The notes beneath the pieces are model-generated. The model had not been told where the DNA came from. It saw nothing but the letters and a program-made list of their open reading frames with translations, and searched no databases. From the NCBI GenBank assembly GCA_001829315.1, contig MIAY01000013.1, positions 20,491 through 84,490 of the forward strand: a stretch of 64,000 bases of DNA. Direction: 5' to 3'. Each line of letters opens with the position of its first letter. Positions within the stretch are counted from its first letter, which is position 1. The position numbers were made by a program, and so were the translations under genes. The DNA comes from Spirochaetes bacterium GWE1_32_154 (lineage in GTDB: Bacteria; Spirochaetota; GWE2-31-10). Shown here piece after piece: positions 55,663-64,000 of the stretch.

Positions 55663-56535
55663 TTATTTTGGCCCTGAAATTCTAAAAGAATTATTAAATA
55701 CTGTCATATTACCATTCCAATCAGAGACTTCTATTTTAATACCATATAATCCGGGAAGAAAATATTTTTCCCTTATAAAATAGGTATAATCATCTCCTGT
55801 AGAATATAAATTGTAAAAATTTTTATCAGTATTTGAAATGAAGTAATCATTATCTGTTTTATCCATAGAATCAAACTTAAGAGTATAAAATTCGTTACCA
55901 TTAATAAAAACAGATATTTTATAAGGAACTTGAGCAAAATTATTAGTCTCTGAAAAATCCTGAGCTTTAATAAACAACTTACCACCACGTACAATACTTC
56001 TTGTTTTAAACAAAGACACAACTTCATTATTTAAAGTTACAAAAAAAACATCATGTATAACAGGTTTTTTTGTATCAATAACATCAAAAAATTGTATCGG
56101 ATTAATAATCTGTTTTTTTACCATATCTTCAACTTCTAAATGCAGGTGGTATCCTGTTGATTTACCGGAATTGCCGGACAAAGCAACGATATCACCTTTA
56201 TTAAAAAAGGTTACATTCGAATTATAAGAATTATCTTCAATATGTGAATAATTATATCTGAATGTATTATCAAAGTTTTGTAAAAGCACAAAATTACCAT
56301 TTCCATATTTTAAATCACTTCTTCTTGATTTATTAAAGAAAACAGTAATAACATCTTCTTTTGCTTTCAGAGGTTCGTTGATACCAAATAAATCGATACC
56401 GGTATGAAAATGATCCGTTCTTGAATCGCCAAAAAGTGAAGTTATTACAAAATTATCCATTATAGATTGTGAAAAAAGTGGAATAATAAATATTTGCATA
56501 CATAAAAATAAAAAAAATAATCTATAAATACTCAT
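55663..56535 (-). CDS. Exported M23-family peptidase
   Basis: A 290-residue protein with a signal peptide (residues 1-22). The M23 domain follows at once: H44 and D48 in FHTGIDLF, H98 in YNYSHIED and H132 in YHLHLEVE, so the zinc site is intact. A C-terminal immunoglobulin-like segment follows (from about 165; GLYGIKIEVSDWNGNMTVFN). Unlike the M23 protein at 51844 it is free of a transmembrane anchor. Overlaps the propeller gene by four bases. Confidence 0.9.
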   Translation of the reverse strand: MSIYRLFFLFLCMQIFIIPLFSQSIMDNFVITSLFGDSRTDHFHTGIDLFGINEPLKAKEDVITVFFNKSRRSDLKYGNGNFVLLQNFDNTFRYNYSHIEDNSYNSNVTFFNKGDIVALSGNSGKSTGYHLHLEVEDMVKKQIINPIQFFDVIDTKKPVIHDVFFVTLNNEVVSLFKTRSIVRGGKLFIKAQDFSETNNFAQVPYKISVFINGNEFYTLKFDSMDKTDNDYFISNTDKNFYNLYSTGDDYTYFIREKYFLPGLYGIKIEVSDWNGNMTVFNNSFRISGPK

Positions 56536-57599
56536 GAACCAACCTTAATGGAATAAATAACTATTGTATCATTCAATTTTAAATAAAAACTATCATTATC
56601 AATAAAATTAATATTTGAAACTAAATCTGAAAATTCACAACGATATGTAATTATACCCCGATTATTATAAACATATAAAAAAAAGAGTGCATTATTTTTT
56701 GAAAGGATTAATGTACTACCATCGTTGGACAATACAAATTCCTGAAGCTCACCCGGATAATAAAAAGAATTAAAAACCTGCTTTTTTATACTAAAATAAA
56801 CAATTCCTTTTTCTGATTCAAAATATACAGTTTCATTATGTATTCTCATAAGAGGACTATACCGTACATCACTTTCAGTATCATATCTTCCAACAATTGA
56901 TTTGGAAACAATATCATAAACCGTTATTATCTCAGGTTCAATCCCTGTAATTACTGAAAAATAAGTACCTGAATCATCAATTGCAACAGCTTTCGCAACA
57001 TTAACTTTTGATAATAAATTTTCAGTATTAAGCGTAACAATTCCATCTTTATTTATTAATAATGCCTTACCATCAGAAAATGAAACAGCTGTATTAAAAA
57101 ATTTATCTGTAGAAATTGATGTTATCATACTATTTGAGCTATATTCTTTAATAAGGGTATCACCGGTAAAAAGATTGGAAGTAAAACCGGAACCATTTGA
57201 TTTCAATGAATAAATTATTGGATATTTTTCAGAAATAAAAGGATATCCGGTCGTTTTTATATCAGTAATCTTAATACCTTTATTTGTAAAAAGACTGACC
57301 GTATCACCATATTTTGAATAAACAGCATACCCCAAAGCATTACCGGCAATAAAATTATCACCTTCTGCTTGTTGTTTATAAACCATTGTTGAATTACTAA
57401 TATTAAAATACCCTATTTCTTTATCAGATACATAAAAACCATCAGAGGTAAAATCTGATGAGGAATCTATAGTTTCAATAGTACTTCTCACAAAAAAAGT
57501 TAATTCATTTCCTAGTTTCACCGGGAAAAGAAGTGTATAAATGATACTTACAAAAAACAGTGCGAATATTAATGCTATTTTTTTTAATTTGATTTTCAT
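56532..57599 (-). CDS. Membrane-anchored beta-propeller-like protein
   Basis: A 355-residue protein with one N-terminal membrane helix (about 8-25), the rest outside. The remainder is a series of short beta strands with repeated pattern (IGYFNISNSTMVYKQQAEGD; YAVYSKYGDTVSLFTNKGIK; NTAVSFSDGKALLINKDG), as in propellers of the WD40/DUF5711 type. It overlaps the M23 gene by four bases, so it may help place or regulate that peptidase; this is inference from linkage. Confidence 0.65.
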   Translation of the reverse strand: MKIKLKKIALIFALFFVSIIYTLLFPVKLGNELTFFVRSTIETIDSSSDFTSDGFYVSDKEIGYFNISNSTMVYKQQAEGDNFIAGNALGYAVYSKYGDTVSLFTNKGIKITDIKTTGYPFISEKYPIIYSLKSNGSGFTSNLFTGDTLIKEYSSNSMITSISTDKFFNTAVSFSDGKALLINKDGIVTLNTENLLSKVNVAKAVAIDDSGTYFSVITGIEPEIITVYDIVSKSIVGRYDTESDVRYSPLMRIHNETVYFESEKGIVYFSIKKQVFNSFYYPGELQEFVLSNDGSTLILSKNNALFFLYVYNNRGIITYRCEFSDLVSNINFIDNDSFYLKLNDTIVIYSIKVGS

Positions 57600-57681
57600 A
57601 GTGGCATTATATAATTAATTAGCGATTTGTCAAACAATGTTTCAAGTATTAAACTTCTTGCTCATATAATAATTATATTCT

Positions 57682-57800
57682 GAAGCCCTTGCAAAAATTA
57701 GAAGTACATTATTTTCGCTTCATAGAAACAAAATATAATTGCGTTTAAAGTAGTTTCATGCAAAAATTCGAGAGAAATAAGTTTTTTTTGCAAAAAGCTC
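57682..57800 (+). repeat. Long copy of the dispersed element with 4-bp target duplication
   Basis: A 119-bp copy: GAAGCCCTTGCAAAAATTAG at the left, the CATGCAAAAATTCGAG motif inside, TTTTTTTTGCAAAAAGCTC at the right. Bordered by TTCT on both sides (57678-57681 and 57801-57804). Together with the copy at 57875 and a terminator it fills the 57600-57926 gap. Confidence 0.82.
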
Positions 57801-57823
57801 TTCTGTTATTATTTTTACAAAAG

Positions 57824-57860
57824 AAAACTCCCTTATCTGTGTAGATAAGGGAGTTTTTTT
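57824..57860. terminator. Strong hairpin terminator downstream of the amylase gene
   Basis: Perfect stem AAACTCCCTTATCT / AGATAAGGGAGTTT with a four-base loop; the plus strand has eight T after it and the minus strand ends AGTTTTCTTTTG. Works best in plus orientation but can serve the minus-strand amylase gene. Confidence 0.8.
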
Positions 57861-57874
57861 TATTTAATAATATT

Positions 57875-57924
57875 GAGGCTCGTGCAAAAATTTGACAAAG
57901 GAAAAGTATTTTTGCAAGAGACTC
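57875..57924 (+). repeat. Short copy of the dispersed element at the amylase stop codon
   Basis: A 50-bp copy, GAGGCTCGTGCAAAAATTTG ... TATTTTTGCAAGAGACTC. TATT lies on both sides (57871-57874 and 57925-57928); the right-hand TATT overlaps the amylase stop codon (57927-57929), so the target was the end of that gene. Confidence 0.82.
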
Positions 57925-57926
57925 TA

Positions 57927-60900
57927 TTATTTCACTTCTTCAACCAAAATAACACTATTGTTAAATGTAAAATTAACTTTACCACCACTAACAACTCCTG
58001 TTACTCCATCATATGCATTTCGCACATTTGTTCCATCTGCAAAAACTCCGGCAACATTAACATCGCTTGAACCTGTTCCATTGATTTTTATTACAACTTT
58101 ATTGGTTATTCCGTTTTTACTATATATTCTACCATATGTGTTATTACTCAAATCAGTCTGACTTCCGGCACCAACAGCAACATTATCTCTTCTGAACTTG
58201 CCCAGTTTTTGCCAGTGAGTAAGTTGAGTTGCATTTGCTCCCCATTGATAATCACTTCTCGTACTCTGATTTAGATCTGACATCTCAGGTCCCAATGGAC
58301 GTGAATTTTCATCTCCATAATAAATCTGAACACCACCAGGTGATAATAATAATGTCGTTCCAATATTATTATTTGTCTGATACCATCCATAATGTTGCTT
58401 ATGATCATGTGAGTTTACATACGACAACACATTAAAAGCTGCATCACTATTGATTGAATTAGCATAAGTCTGCCATGTAGAACCAATACTACCTAAGTCA
58501 CCGGTTTTCGGAAATGTAAAATTGATTATTGAATCAAATTTTCCATCATTAAAGTAATTACTTTTAGTAACACCATGATTCCAAACTTCACCTGTCATCC
58601 AGAAATCATCAGTCCATTGAGCACCCGGTGCTGTCGGATTATTCAGTCTCCATTTTTTCAAAGCAGCAACTCCGCTTGTTTTTAATGCAGACCATCTGTT
58701 CATTTCAACATGTTTTGCAGTATCAACTCTAAATCCATCTATACCAAACTCTTCAATCCAGGCAGATAACCATTTTGTTGTATATTCAGCAGGTGCAACA
58801 TTCAGGTTTGTTCTTAATGTTTTTGCTGCCGGTATAATCCAATTATCATATCCTGAGGTTTCGCTATTCCATTTTGTCGTTAAAAATGGCGGAACACCTA
58901 CTGCTGAAGTTGTTTCAGTTTTAAAATCAGGTAAACCATCTAAACTGCTATTAATATCAGAATATCCCGGTTGCCCCTCTTTTGGTCTATCTGTATATGT
59001 CGGTAAACCTGCTGCGATCCAATTAGCACCCCACCAATTACCCCAGTTTGTAGTTTCCCAATTAACGGCTTGCCATACACCATCCCACTTACCATCAGCC
59101 GGTGTCCATGTTGAATTATTTCCTGCTGTAAAGCCGCCAAAGTTATATTGCTCCATATCAAGTAATGTATTATATCCGGTATGATTCATAACGATATCAA
59201 CTACAACTCGTATATTTAACTCATGTGCTTTGTTAACAAATGCTCTAAATTCTTCAACAGTTCCCATATTTTTATCCATCATTGTATAATCCTGAGGATA
59301 ATACCCGTGATATGCATAGTGAGGAAACGTTTTTGTGTTATTTTTTGTAGAGCTTCCACCACCACACCATCCGTGAACCTGTTCATAAGGTGCTGTAATC
59401 CAAATCGCATTTACACCAAGATCCGTAAAATAATTTGCATCTAACTGAGCTGTTAAACCAGCAATATCACCACCATGAAATGTTCCTGTATTTAACTCAA
59501 CAGAACCATAGTCTTTTTTTCTGCCATACGATTCATCATTTGCTTCATTACCATTTTTAAATCTGTCAGTTATTACAAAATAAACATTTGCATTATCCCA
59601 TGAAAATACTGAGTCCGGTACTATTGTTGTATCATCTCTATCAAATGTATAAGTAACTTCAGTTGTTCCTGCAGAATTTGTTGCTGAAACAGATAATGAT
59701 TTACTTGTTTTATCGTTGATATAAGCAGACACTGTAAATGTTACACCGTTATTTGTGAATGTTAACGGTATACTATTGATTATTGCACTTTTTGCAGTAA
59801 TTGGTTCAACTGAAGATATTGTAATCGTTACTGAAGTAGTACCCTTAACATTTCCACCGGCAGGTGTCACTGTAATTACAGGTTTAACCGGTCCTATAGG
59901 AGTAGTCGGATCAGTATCAGAGTAAGTTCCATTATCATACCAGAATGTTGCGGTTTTCGTAGAAGCAATGGTACTTCCTTTGTTTAGAATAAAAGAAATT
60001 GTACCACCTGAAACATTTGCTGACGGTATTTCAAATTTAAACCAGCCTGCGTTATCATTCATACCGGTTGCTGCAACCATTGTCGGTTGAGCATCCCATG
60101 TAAAACCCATTGCTTTAGTACACTCAATGCCCGTACCGCTTGTTTCCCAAACCCAGATTGAAGGTGCTGACGCAGTCTTTACATAAATAATAACACCATC
60201 ATACGGAGTAATTATTGTAACTGATTTACTTGAAAGATCAGAATCAAGCATTCCTGTTTTACATGCTATTGATTTGATTAAATAATCGCCATCCGTAAGT
60301 TTAAATGGTACTGTATATTTAGTCGATAATTTTGACGGCTCATCACCATTTGTTGTGTAATACACATCGGCACCGGCAGTTAACGATGTAATCGAAATTT
60401 CAGCTTCAGCTGAATAGGGAGCTGTACCGGATACACTAATTGTTGGTGAACTTACTTTAATTTCTTCTTCCTCAATAATATATTCAGCTGATCCTATTAG
60501 AGAAGGATTATATCCTTCCTTATATGCAATAGCCTTAATAGTTTTTGTACCTGATTGTAATGAGAAACCAGTTGCATATACTTCTGAACTCTCATTAGGA
60601 GTCGATCCGTCCGTTGTATATCGTATTATAGAACCGGCAGTTGCAGAAGATATAGTGAACTTAGTTGAAACTAAATACGGACTTGCATTTGATGCTGTAA
60701 TCACCGGAGTTGCTGCATCAGGAAGTGACGAGTTTGAAATTACAAACTCTGCCGAAATAATATCAGATGAATTATAACCTTCTTTAAACCCGATTGCTTT
60801 TATCGTCTTAGTTCCTAAAGAAAGATTAAAAGCAGCACTGTATGTTGCTGATGCTTCTGTTGGTATTGTACCATCGATAGTATATTTTATTACTGCACCG

Positions 60901-62441
60901 GCAGTTTCACTTGTTATTGAAAAATTTGTAGAAATTAAATAAGGTGATCCATTTGATGCTGTAATAACCGGATTACTGACTTTTTGAATTTCAACGGTTA
61001 TATCGTATAAACCTGTAACAACATCAGAAGGATTTAAACCGTCTTTATATGCAATAACACGTATAGTTTTATTTCCAGCCTGTAATGTAAATGGTGCCGT
61101 ATATAAAGTTGATTCTATTGTTGGAATAGAACCGTCTATAGTATAACGAATTAGGGCATTTTCTGTTCCTGTTGTAACAGTAAATTTTGTTAGAACGGTA
61201 TATGGACTTGTATTTGAAGCAGTAATTACAGGGTTTTCAACGTCAGGAATATTTATATCTGTAATTACATATTCTTTAGAAATAATAGAAGAAGGATTTA
61301 AACCATCTTTATACGCTATAGCTTTTATCGTTATTGTTCCCGCATTTAATGTAAAAGGATTTGTATATATTTCTGATAAAGTATTTGGATCTGATCCATC
61401 AACTGTATATTTAATTACAGCTCCTTCTGTTTCAGTTGTAATTGAAAAAACTGAATCAACCGTTAAAGGACTCTCAGCAGAATCAGCTATTTGCGGTTGA
61501 ATAACATTATCTAAACTTTTATTTACTATTGTATAATTAGCAGAAGAAACACTTGAATGAAGTACAGTACCACCTTCTTTATACGCGATTGCTTTAACAA
61601 CATAAGAACCTGCAGCAGCTAATGGTATTGCTTGTGAAAAAACCGCTGAATTTTCATCAGGATCAGAACCGTCAGTAGTATATCTGATTGTTGTGTTCTC
61701 AGTCGTTGATGTTAATATAACACCCGTAAATTCTTCAACCTGATATTGGCCGCTCAATGGTGCAAATACAACAGGATTAACAATTTCTTCTTGAATTATT
61801 TTATATAACGCTTTTACAATACTTGATTTTTTTAAACCATCTTTATATGCTATTGCTTTTATAAGGTATGTATTAACACCGGTAAAAGTTATCGGTTGAG
61901 TATATAGTGTAGAATTTTCGTTGGGAGTTGAGTTATCAAGAGTATATCTAATTTCAGCACCAACAGAATCTGATGTTAACACTACAGAAAGATTTTCAGA
62001 AATAGAATACGTCCCCTGTTCAAGACTGAAAACCGGATTACTACAAACTGTTTGCTGAGTAACCATAAGTGTTACTGATAAAGTATGGATTTCATCGGTA
62101 ACATTAAGTTCCTTTTCTCCGGTCGCAACTAATACAGCTTCAGCCGTATCTGCATACGCATATACTTTAACCAATAATTTACCGTATCTGACAGAAAATA
62201 TTGTTTCCGAACTATTGTCTTCATTCGTAACTATTTCTCCATCAAGGGTAATATCATATTTATAAGAACTAACCGACGGTGCCCCTTCAGGTAATACAGT
62301 TAAACAAGCAACTGTACTGATTTTGGGTGTTTCTGTTACATCCCCACTAACCGGATTTTCTTCTATCTCTTGTGTACAAGAAAAAGATAATAAGAAAACA
62401 ATAAAAAAAAGTGCCTTAATTATAGATATATTTTTTTTCAT
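57927..62441 (-). CDS. MalS-like alpha-amylase (GH13) lipoprotein with seven chitobiase-type repeats and a CBM26-like module
   Basis: A 1504-residue starch-degrading enzyme. Lipobox FSC at residue 22 anchors it in the outer envelope. Residues about 132-742 are seven repeats of 80-88 residues of the chitobiase C-terminal (Fn3-like) type, each with the pattern IRYTTDGSTPNESS ... TIKAIAYKEGYNPS. Residues about 745-840 resemble starch-binding module 26 (GVIIYVKTASAPSIWVWETS). The GH13 barrel (about 940-1430) is close to E. coli MalS (YFVITDRFKNGN; FPHYAYHGYYPQDYT). Catalytic D1240 (FRVDTAKH), E1285 (TGEVWNHG) and D1346 (NSHDHK) are intact. AGGAG upstream. E. coli MalS is less than half this size. 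Confidence 0.93.
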   Translation of the reverse strand: MKKNISIIKALFFIVFLLSFSCTQEIEENPVSGDVTETPKISTVACLTVLPEGAPSVSSYKYDITLDGEIVTNEDNSSETIFSVRYGKLLVKVYAYADTAEAVLVATGEKELNVTDEIHTLSVTLMVTQQTVCSNPVFSLEQGTYSISENLSVVLTSDSVGAEIRYTLDNSTPNENSTLYTQPITFTGVNTYLIKAIAYKDGLKKSSIVKALYKIIQEEIVNPVVFAPLSGQYQVEEFTGVILTSTTENTTIRYTTDGSDPDENSAVFSQAIPLAAAGSYVVKAIAYKEGGTVLHSSVSSANYTIVNKSLDNVIQPQIADSAESPLTVDSVFSITTETEGAVIKYTVDGSDPNTLSEIYTNPFTLNAGTITIKAIAYKDGLNPSSIISKEYVITDINIPDVENPVITASNTSPYTVLTKFTVTTGTENALIRYTIDGSIPTIESTLYTAPFTLQAGNKTIRVIAYKDGLNPSDVVTGLYDITVEIQKVSNPVITASNGSPYLISTNFSITSETAGAVIKYTIDGTIPTEASATYSAAFNLSLGTKTIKAIGFKEGYNSSDIISAEFVISNSSLPDAATPVITASNASPYLVSTKFTISSATAGSIIRYTTDGSTPNESSEVYATGFSLQSGTKTIKAIAYKEGYNPSLIGSAEYIIEEEEIKVSSPTISVSGTAPYSAEAEISITSLTAGADVYYTTNGDEPSKLSTKYTVPFKLTDGDYLIKSIACKTGMLDSDLSSKSVTIITPYDGVIIYVKTASAPSIWVWETSGTGIECTKAMGFTWDAQPTMVAATGMNDNAGWFKFEIPSANVSGGTISFILNKGSTIASTKTATFWYDNGTYSDTDPTTPIGPVKPVITVTPAGGNVKGTTSVTITISSVEPITAKSAIINSIPLTFTNNGVTFTVSAYINDKTSKSLSVSATNSAGTTEVTYTFDRDDTTIVPDSVFSWDNANVYFVITDRFKNGNEANDESYGRKKDYGSVELNTGTFHGGDIAGLTAQLDANYFTDLGVNAIWITAPYEQVHGWCGGGSSTKNNTKTFPHYAYHGYYPQDYTMMDKNMGTVEEFRAFVNKAHELNIRVVVDIVMNHTGYNTLLDMEQYNFGGFTAGNNSTWTPADGKWDGVWQAVNWETTNWGNWWGANWIAAGLPTYTDRPKEGQPGYSDINSSLDGLPDFKTETTSAVGVPPFLTTKWNSETSGYDNWIIPAAKTLRTNLNVAPAEYTTKWLSAWIEEFGIDGFRVDTAKHVEMNRWSALKTSGVAALKKWRLNNPTAPGAQWTDDFWMTGEVWNHGVTKSNYFNDGKFDSIINFTFPKTGDLGSIGSTWQTYANSINSDAAFNVLSYVNSHDHKQHYGWYQTNNNIGTTLLLSPGGVQIYYGDENSRPLGPEMSDLNQSTRSDYQWGANATQLTHWQKLGKFRRDNVAVGAGSQTDLSNNTYGRIYSKNGITNKVVIKINGTGSSDVNVAGVFADGTNVRNAYDGVTGVVSGGKVNFTFNNSVILVEEVK

Positions 62442-62742
62442 AATAACTCCTCAAATACATACAGCAAAAATTATGCCATGTACATATAGAAAAAAATAAT
62501 TCCAATAATACATTTTAAATTACTATCAGAACTTACTGTCTCATTATTTTCTCATTAAAGATAATTATTTTTAGATTTATTCTATTTTTCAGAATCGGTT
62601 ATAGAAAACCGACTCCAGCCAAGCACATCTCTTTTTCAACAATACAGATTTGCCTGTATACCGGACACAACAAAAAAACCTGCGGCTTTACGCAGGTTTT
62701 AATAATTAAGCATGTATAAAAATAACGAGCCTTTAACAATAC
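62442..62742. other. Intergenic region upstream of the amylase gene
   Basis: About 300 bp of AT-rich DNA. It contains the terminator at 62676-62699 and a TCGGTT-ATAGAA-AACCGA inverted repeat (62595-62612) about 155 bp upstream of the amylase start that could be an operator or RNA hairpin. I see no clear promoter and no copy of the dispersed element. Confidence 0.4.
62676..62699 (-). terminator. Rho-independent terminator of the gene ending at 62743
   Basis: Stem AAACCTGCG / CGCAGGTTT with a six-base loop; on the minus strand it is followed by seven T. Confidence 0.88.
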
Positions 62743-64000
62743 TTATTGTTTACCAATTCGTGCTAAAGACGTTGTAAAATCATCACAATCATCTTTTTCA
62801 GCCGAAGTAGACGGATCTAACACATAAGGATTTTCAGCATTATCAACAGTTGCCGGATCATGCGGTAAAGAATCCACCGGACTCTGGCCATTTGTTGCAA
62901 GGAACATTACACCAATACCTTGAGTTTCAAGTTGTGCTTTTGTAATTCCTAATGCAGTAAACGGTATTTTCATTTCATAAAATACATCAAGACCTGATCT
63001 ATTGTGAGTTGCACAATCCTGAAAATTAGCTACGTCATCAAGTCCTGCAATACCACTTCCTTTATAACCCCAAATTTCTGATGCAAATGATCCGTTACAT
63101 GCTCCAAGCACCACACCAAGATCTTCCATTTCTGATTTATATGTTGGTAATGCATCAGCTTTCTTTCTTGTTAAGCTGTTAGTTCCATTAGCAAGGTATA
63201 TTGCACTATTTTGAAACGGCGGATTTGAAGCAAAATAAAATACTGTATCAACACCCATTTCCTCAGTAAAAGTAAAACCTTTTAAACCGCCCCACGGATT
63301 ATTTCCATCCGCAGCAAGCCCTGTAGTCCATCCTGCATTAGTATCAAATGCAAGAATCATTGTACCGGCAGTCCATGTAGGCCATTGAGAATCACCTTTA
63401 TCATTGGCAGGATCAAAAACATCATTCAGATATACAAATTGAATACCAAGGTATAAATTTGCATCATCCCATGAAGCATAAAGAGTATACGGGTCATTAG
63501 ACGGTGTTTCATGATGACCTCTAAATGATTTCGCATCATCAAAACCAGCTCCCTGAACAATTATCATATCTTCAGTCCAGTCAGCATAACTTGCATTTCC
63601 TGCCTTTCCTGATACCCACGCAGGAGTGATAACCTCCATACCGGTTGCCTTGTATTTTCCAACCTGACCGTTAGGATTAGTTTCATAAATAGAACTAACG
63701 GGTTCAACTTTTGTATAAGTGAATGTTTTTACTTCAGACAAACCACCCTGTTCAACAAACGTTTGAAGTTTTGTTGTTGCAGTAAACGTAAAAGTCTCTC
63801 CTGCATATACGGGTGATAAAGCGGTTGGAATTGATCCATCAGTACTAAAGTGAATACTAACTGTCGGGGATACTGCTAATGTTACACTTACATTAGTTAC
63901 AAATCCTTTTGATCCCGGTGACGCTGTTACAAGCGGTGCCTGAGGGCCACTTAGTGTATATATAAATGAATTGATATCTGTAACTGTTCCATCTGTTACC
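62743..64000 (-). CDS. Secreted carbohydrate-binding protein, probably part of a starch-active enzyme (partial, 5' end outside window)
   Basis: The frame stays open to the right edge, so at least 419 residues are encoded and the start is missing. The first visible part has one more chitobiase-type repeat (VSIHFSTDGSIPTALSPVYA), as in the amylase next door. Then comes a DOMON/CBM9-like binding domain of about 300 residues (YTLYASWDDANLYLGIQFVY; FYEMKIPFTALGI; LPHDPATVDNAENPYVLDPS). Such a C-terminal domain is found on large amylases and pullulanases, so the missing part may be catalytic; this is inference. A TTG at 63741 could be read as a start but has no reason to be one. Confidence 0.75.
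   Translation of the reverse strand, partial: VTDGTVTDINSFIYTLSGPQAPLVTASPGSKGFVTNVSVTLAVSPTVSIHFSTDGSIPTALSPVYAGETFTFTATTKLQTFVEQGGLSEVKTFTYTKVEPVSSIYETNPNGQVGKYKATGMEVITPAWVSGKAGNASYADWTEDMIIVQGAGFDDAKSFRGHHETPSNDPYTLYASWDDANLYLGIQFVYLNDVFDPANDKGDSQWPTWTAGTMILAFDTNAGWTTGLAADGNNPWGGLKGFTFTEEMGVDTVFYFASNPPFQNSAIYLANGTNSLTRKKADALPTYKSEMEDLGVVLGACNGSFASEIWGYKGSGIAGLDDVANFQDCATHNRSGLDVFYEMKIPFTALGITKAQLETQGIGVMFLATNGQSPVDSLPHDPATVDNAENPYVLDPSTSAEKDDCDDFTTSLARIGKQ

Overview
The window is an AT-rich, gene-dense chromosomal segment of a diderm bacterium, most likely a member of the Spirochaetota. The best marker is a FlaA-type flagellar sheath protein (1673-2602). A bactofilin/M23 cell-shape module, RicT/YaaR proteins, large TPR proteins, class III nucleotide cyclases, a chemoreceptor and lipoprotein-anchored glycosidases fit that assignment. 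I cannot place it below phylum level. No rRNA, tRNA or CRISPR was recognised.

Layout. 1-1537: recombination operon yebC-ruvC-ruvA, with ruvA cut by the left edge. 1673-2602: flaA with its own terminator. 2752-11891: a long minus-strand operon phoH-pgpH-ybeY-corC-TPR-pyrG-lptC-lptA (c-di-AMP turnover, rRNA maturation, CTP synthesis, LPS transport). 12091-15904: tatD-dus-GH53 galactanase-lacI. 16056-19970: RND efflux pump and its adaptor. 20194-31099: a signalling stretch holding a secreted TPR-CHAT protein, two adenylate/guanylate cyclases with different membrane sensor halves, a small helical-repeat protein and a chemoreceptor. 31130-32344: an aminotransferase. 32536-37388: the branched-chain amino-acid ABC transporter livKHMGF. 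37485-41033: a small ORF and a giant TPR-GAF-GGDEF protein. 41259-43163: glutamine-dependent NAD synthetase. 43184-49577: a minus-strand group of a pseudo-esterase, a LamG/FN3 surface protein and an acidic TPR protein. 49767-54749: acyl-CoA/ACP synthetase, then M23 peptidase-bactofilin-YaaR-RicT. 54839-57599: beta-propeller protein, a second M23 protein and a methyltransferase. 57927-64000: a 1504-residue MalS-like alpha-amylase lipoprotein carrying seven chitobiase-type repeats, and the 3' part of a second secreted carbohydrate-binding protein cut by the right edge.

The most distinctive signal is a dispersed family of about 13 short palindromic elements in intergenic DNA. The ends read GAGCTTCTTGCAAAAA and its complement. 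Copies come as a long form (about 110-120 bp, one divergent copy of 164 bp), a short form (about 50 bp) and one collapsed 20-bp form. Six copies are flanked by perfect 4-bp direct repeats, a seventh by one with a one-base offset, as expected for a mobile miniature inverted-repeat element (MITE). One copy has replaced the natural end of the lacI gene and now encodes its last ten residues. Others lie in the leader of nadE, at the stop codons of ricT and the amylase gene, and inside the pseudo-esterase/LamG group. No transposase is present in the window.

Nutritionally, the galactanase, alpha-amylase and the second carbohydrate-binding protein point to growth on plant polysaccharides. Several gene starts were moved downstream of the longest reading frame on ribosome-binding-site or repeat evidence; these are noted per gene.
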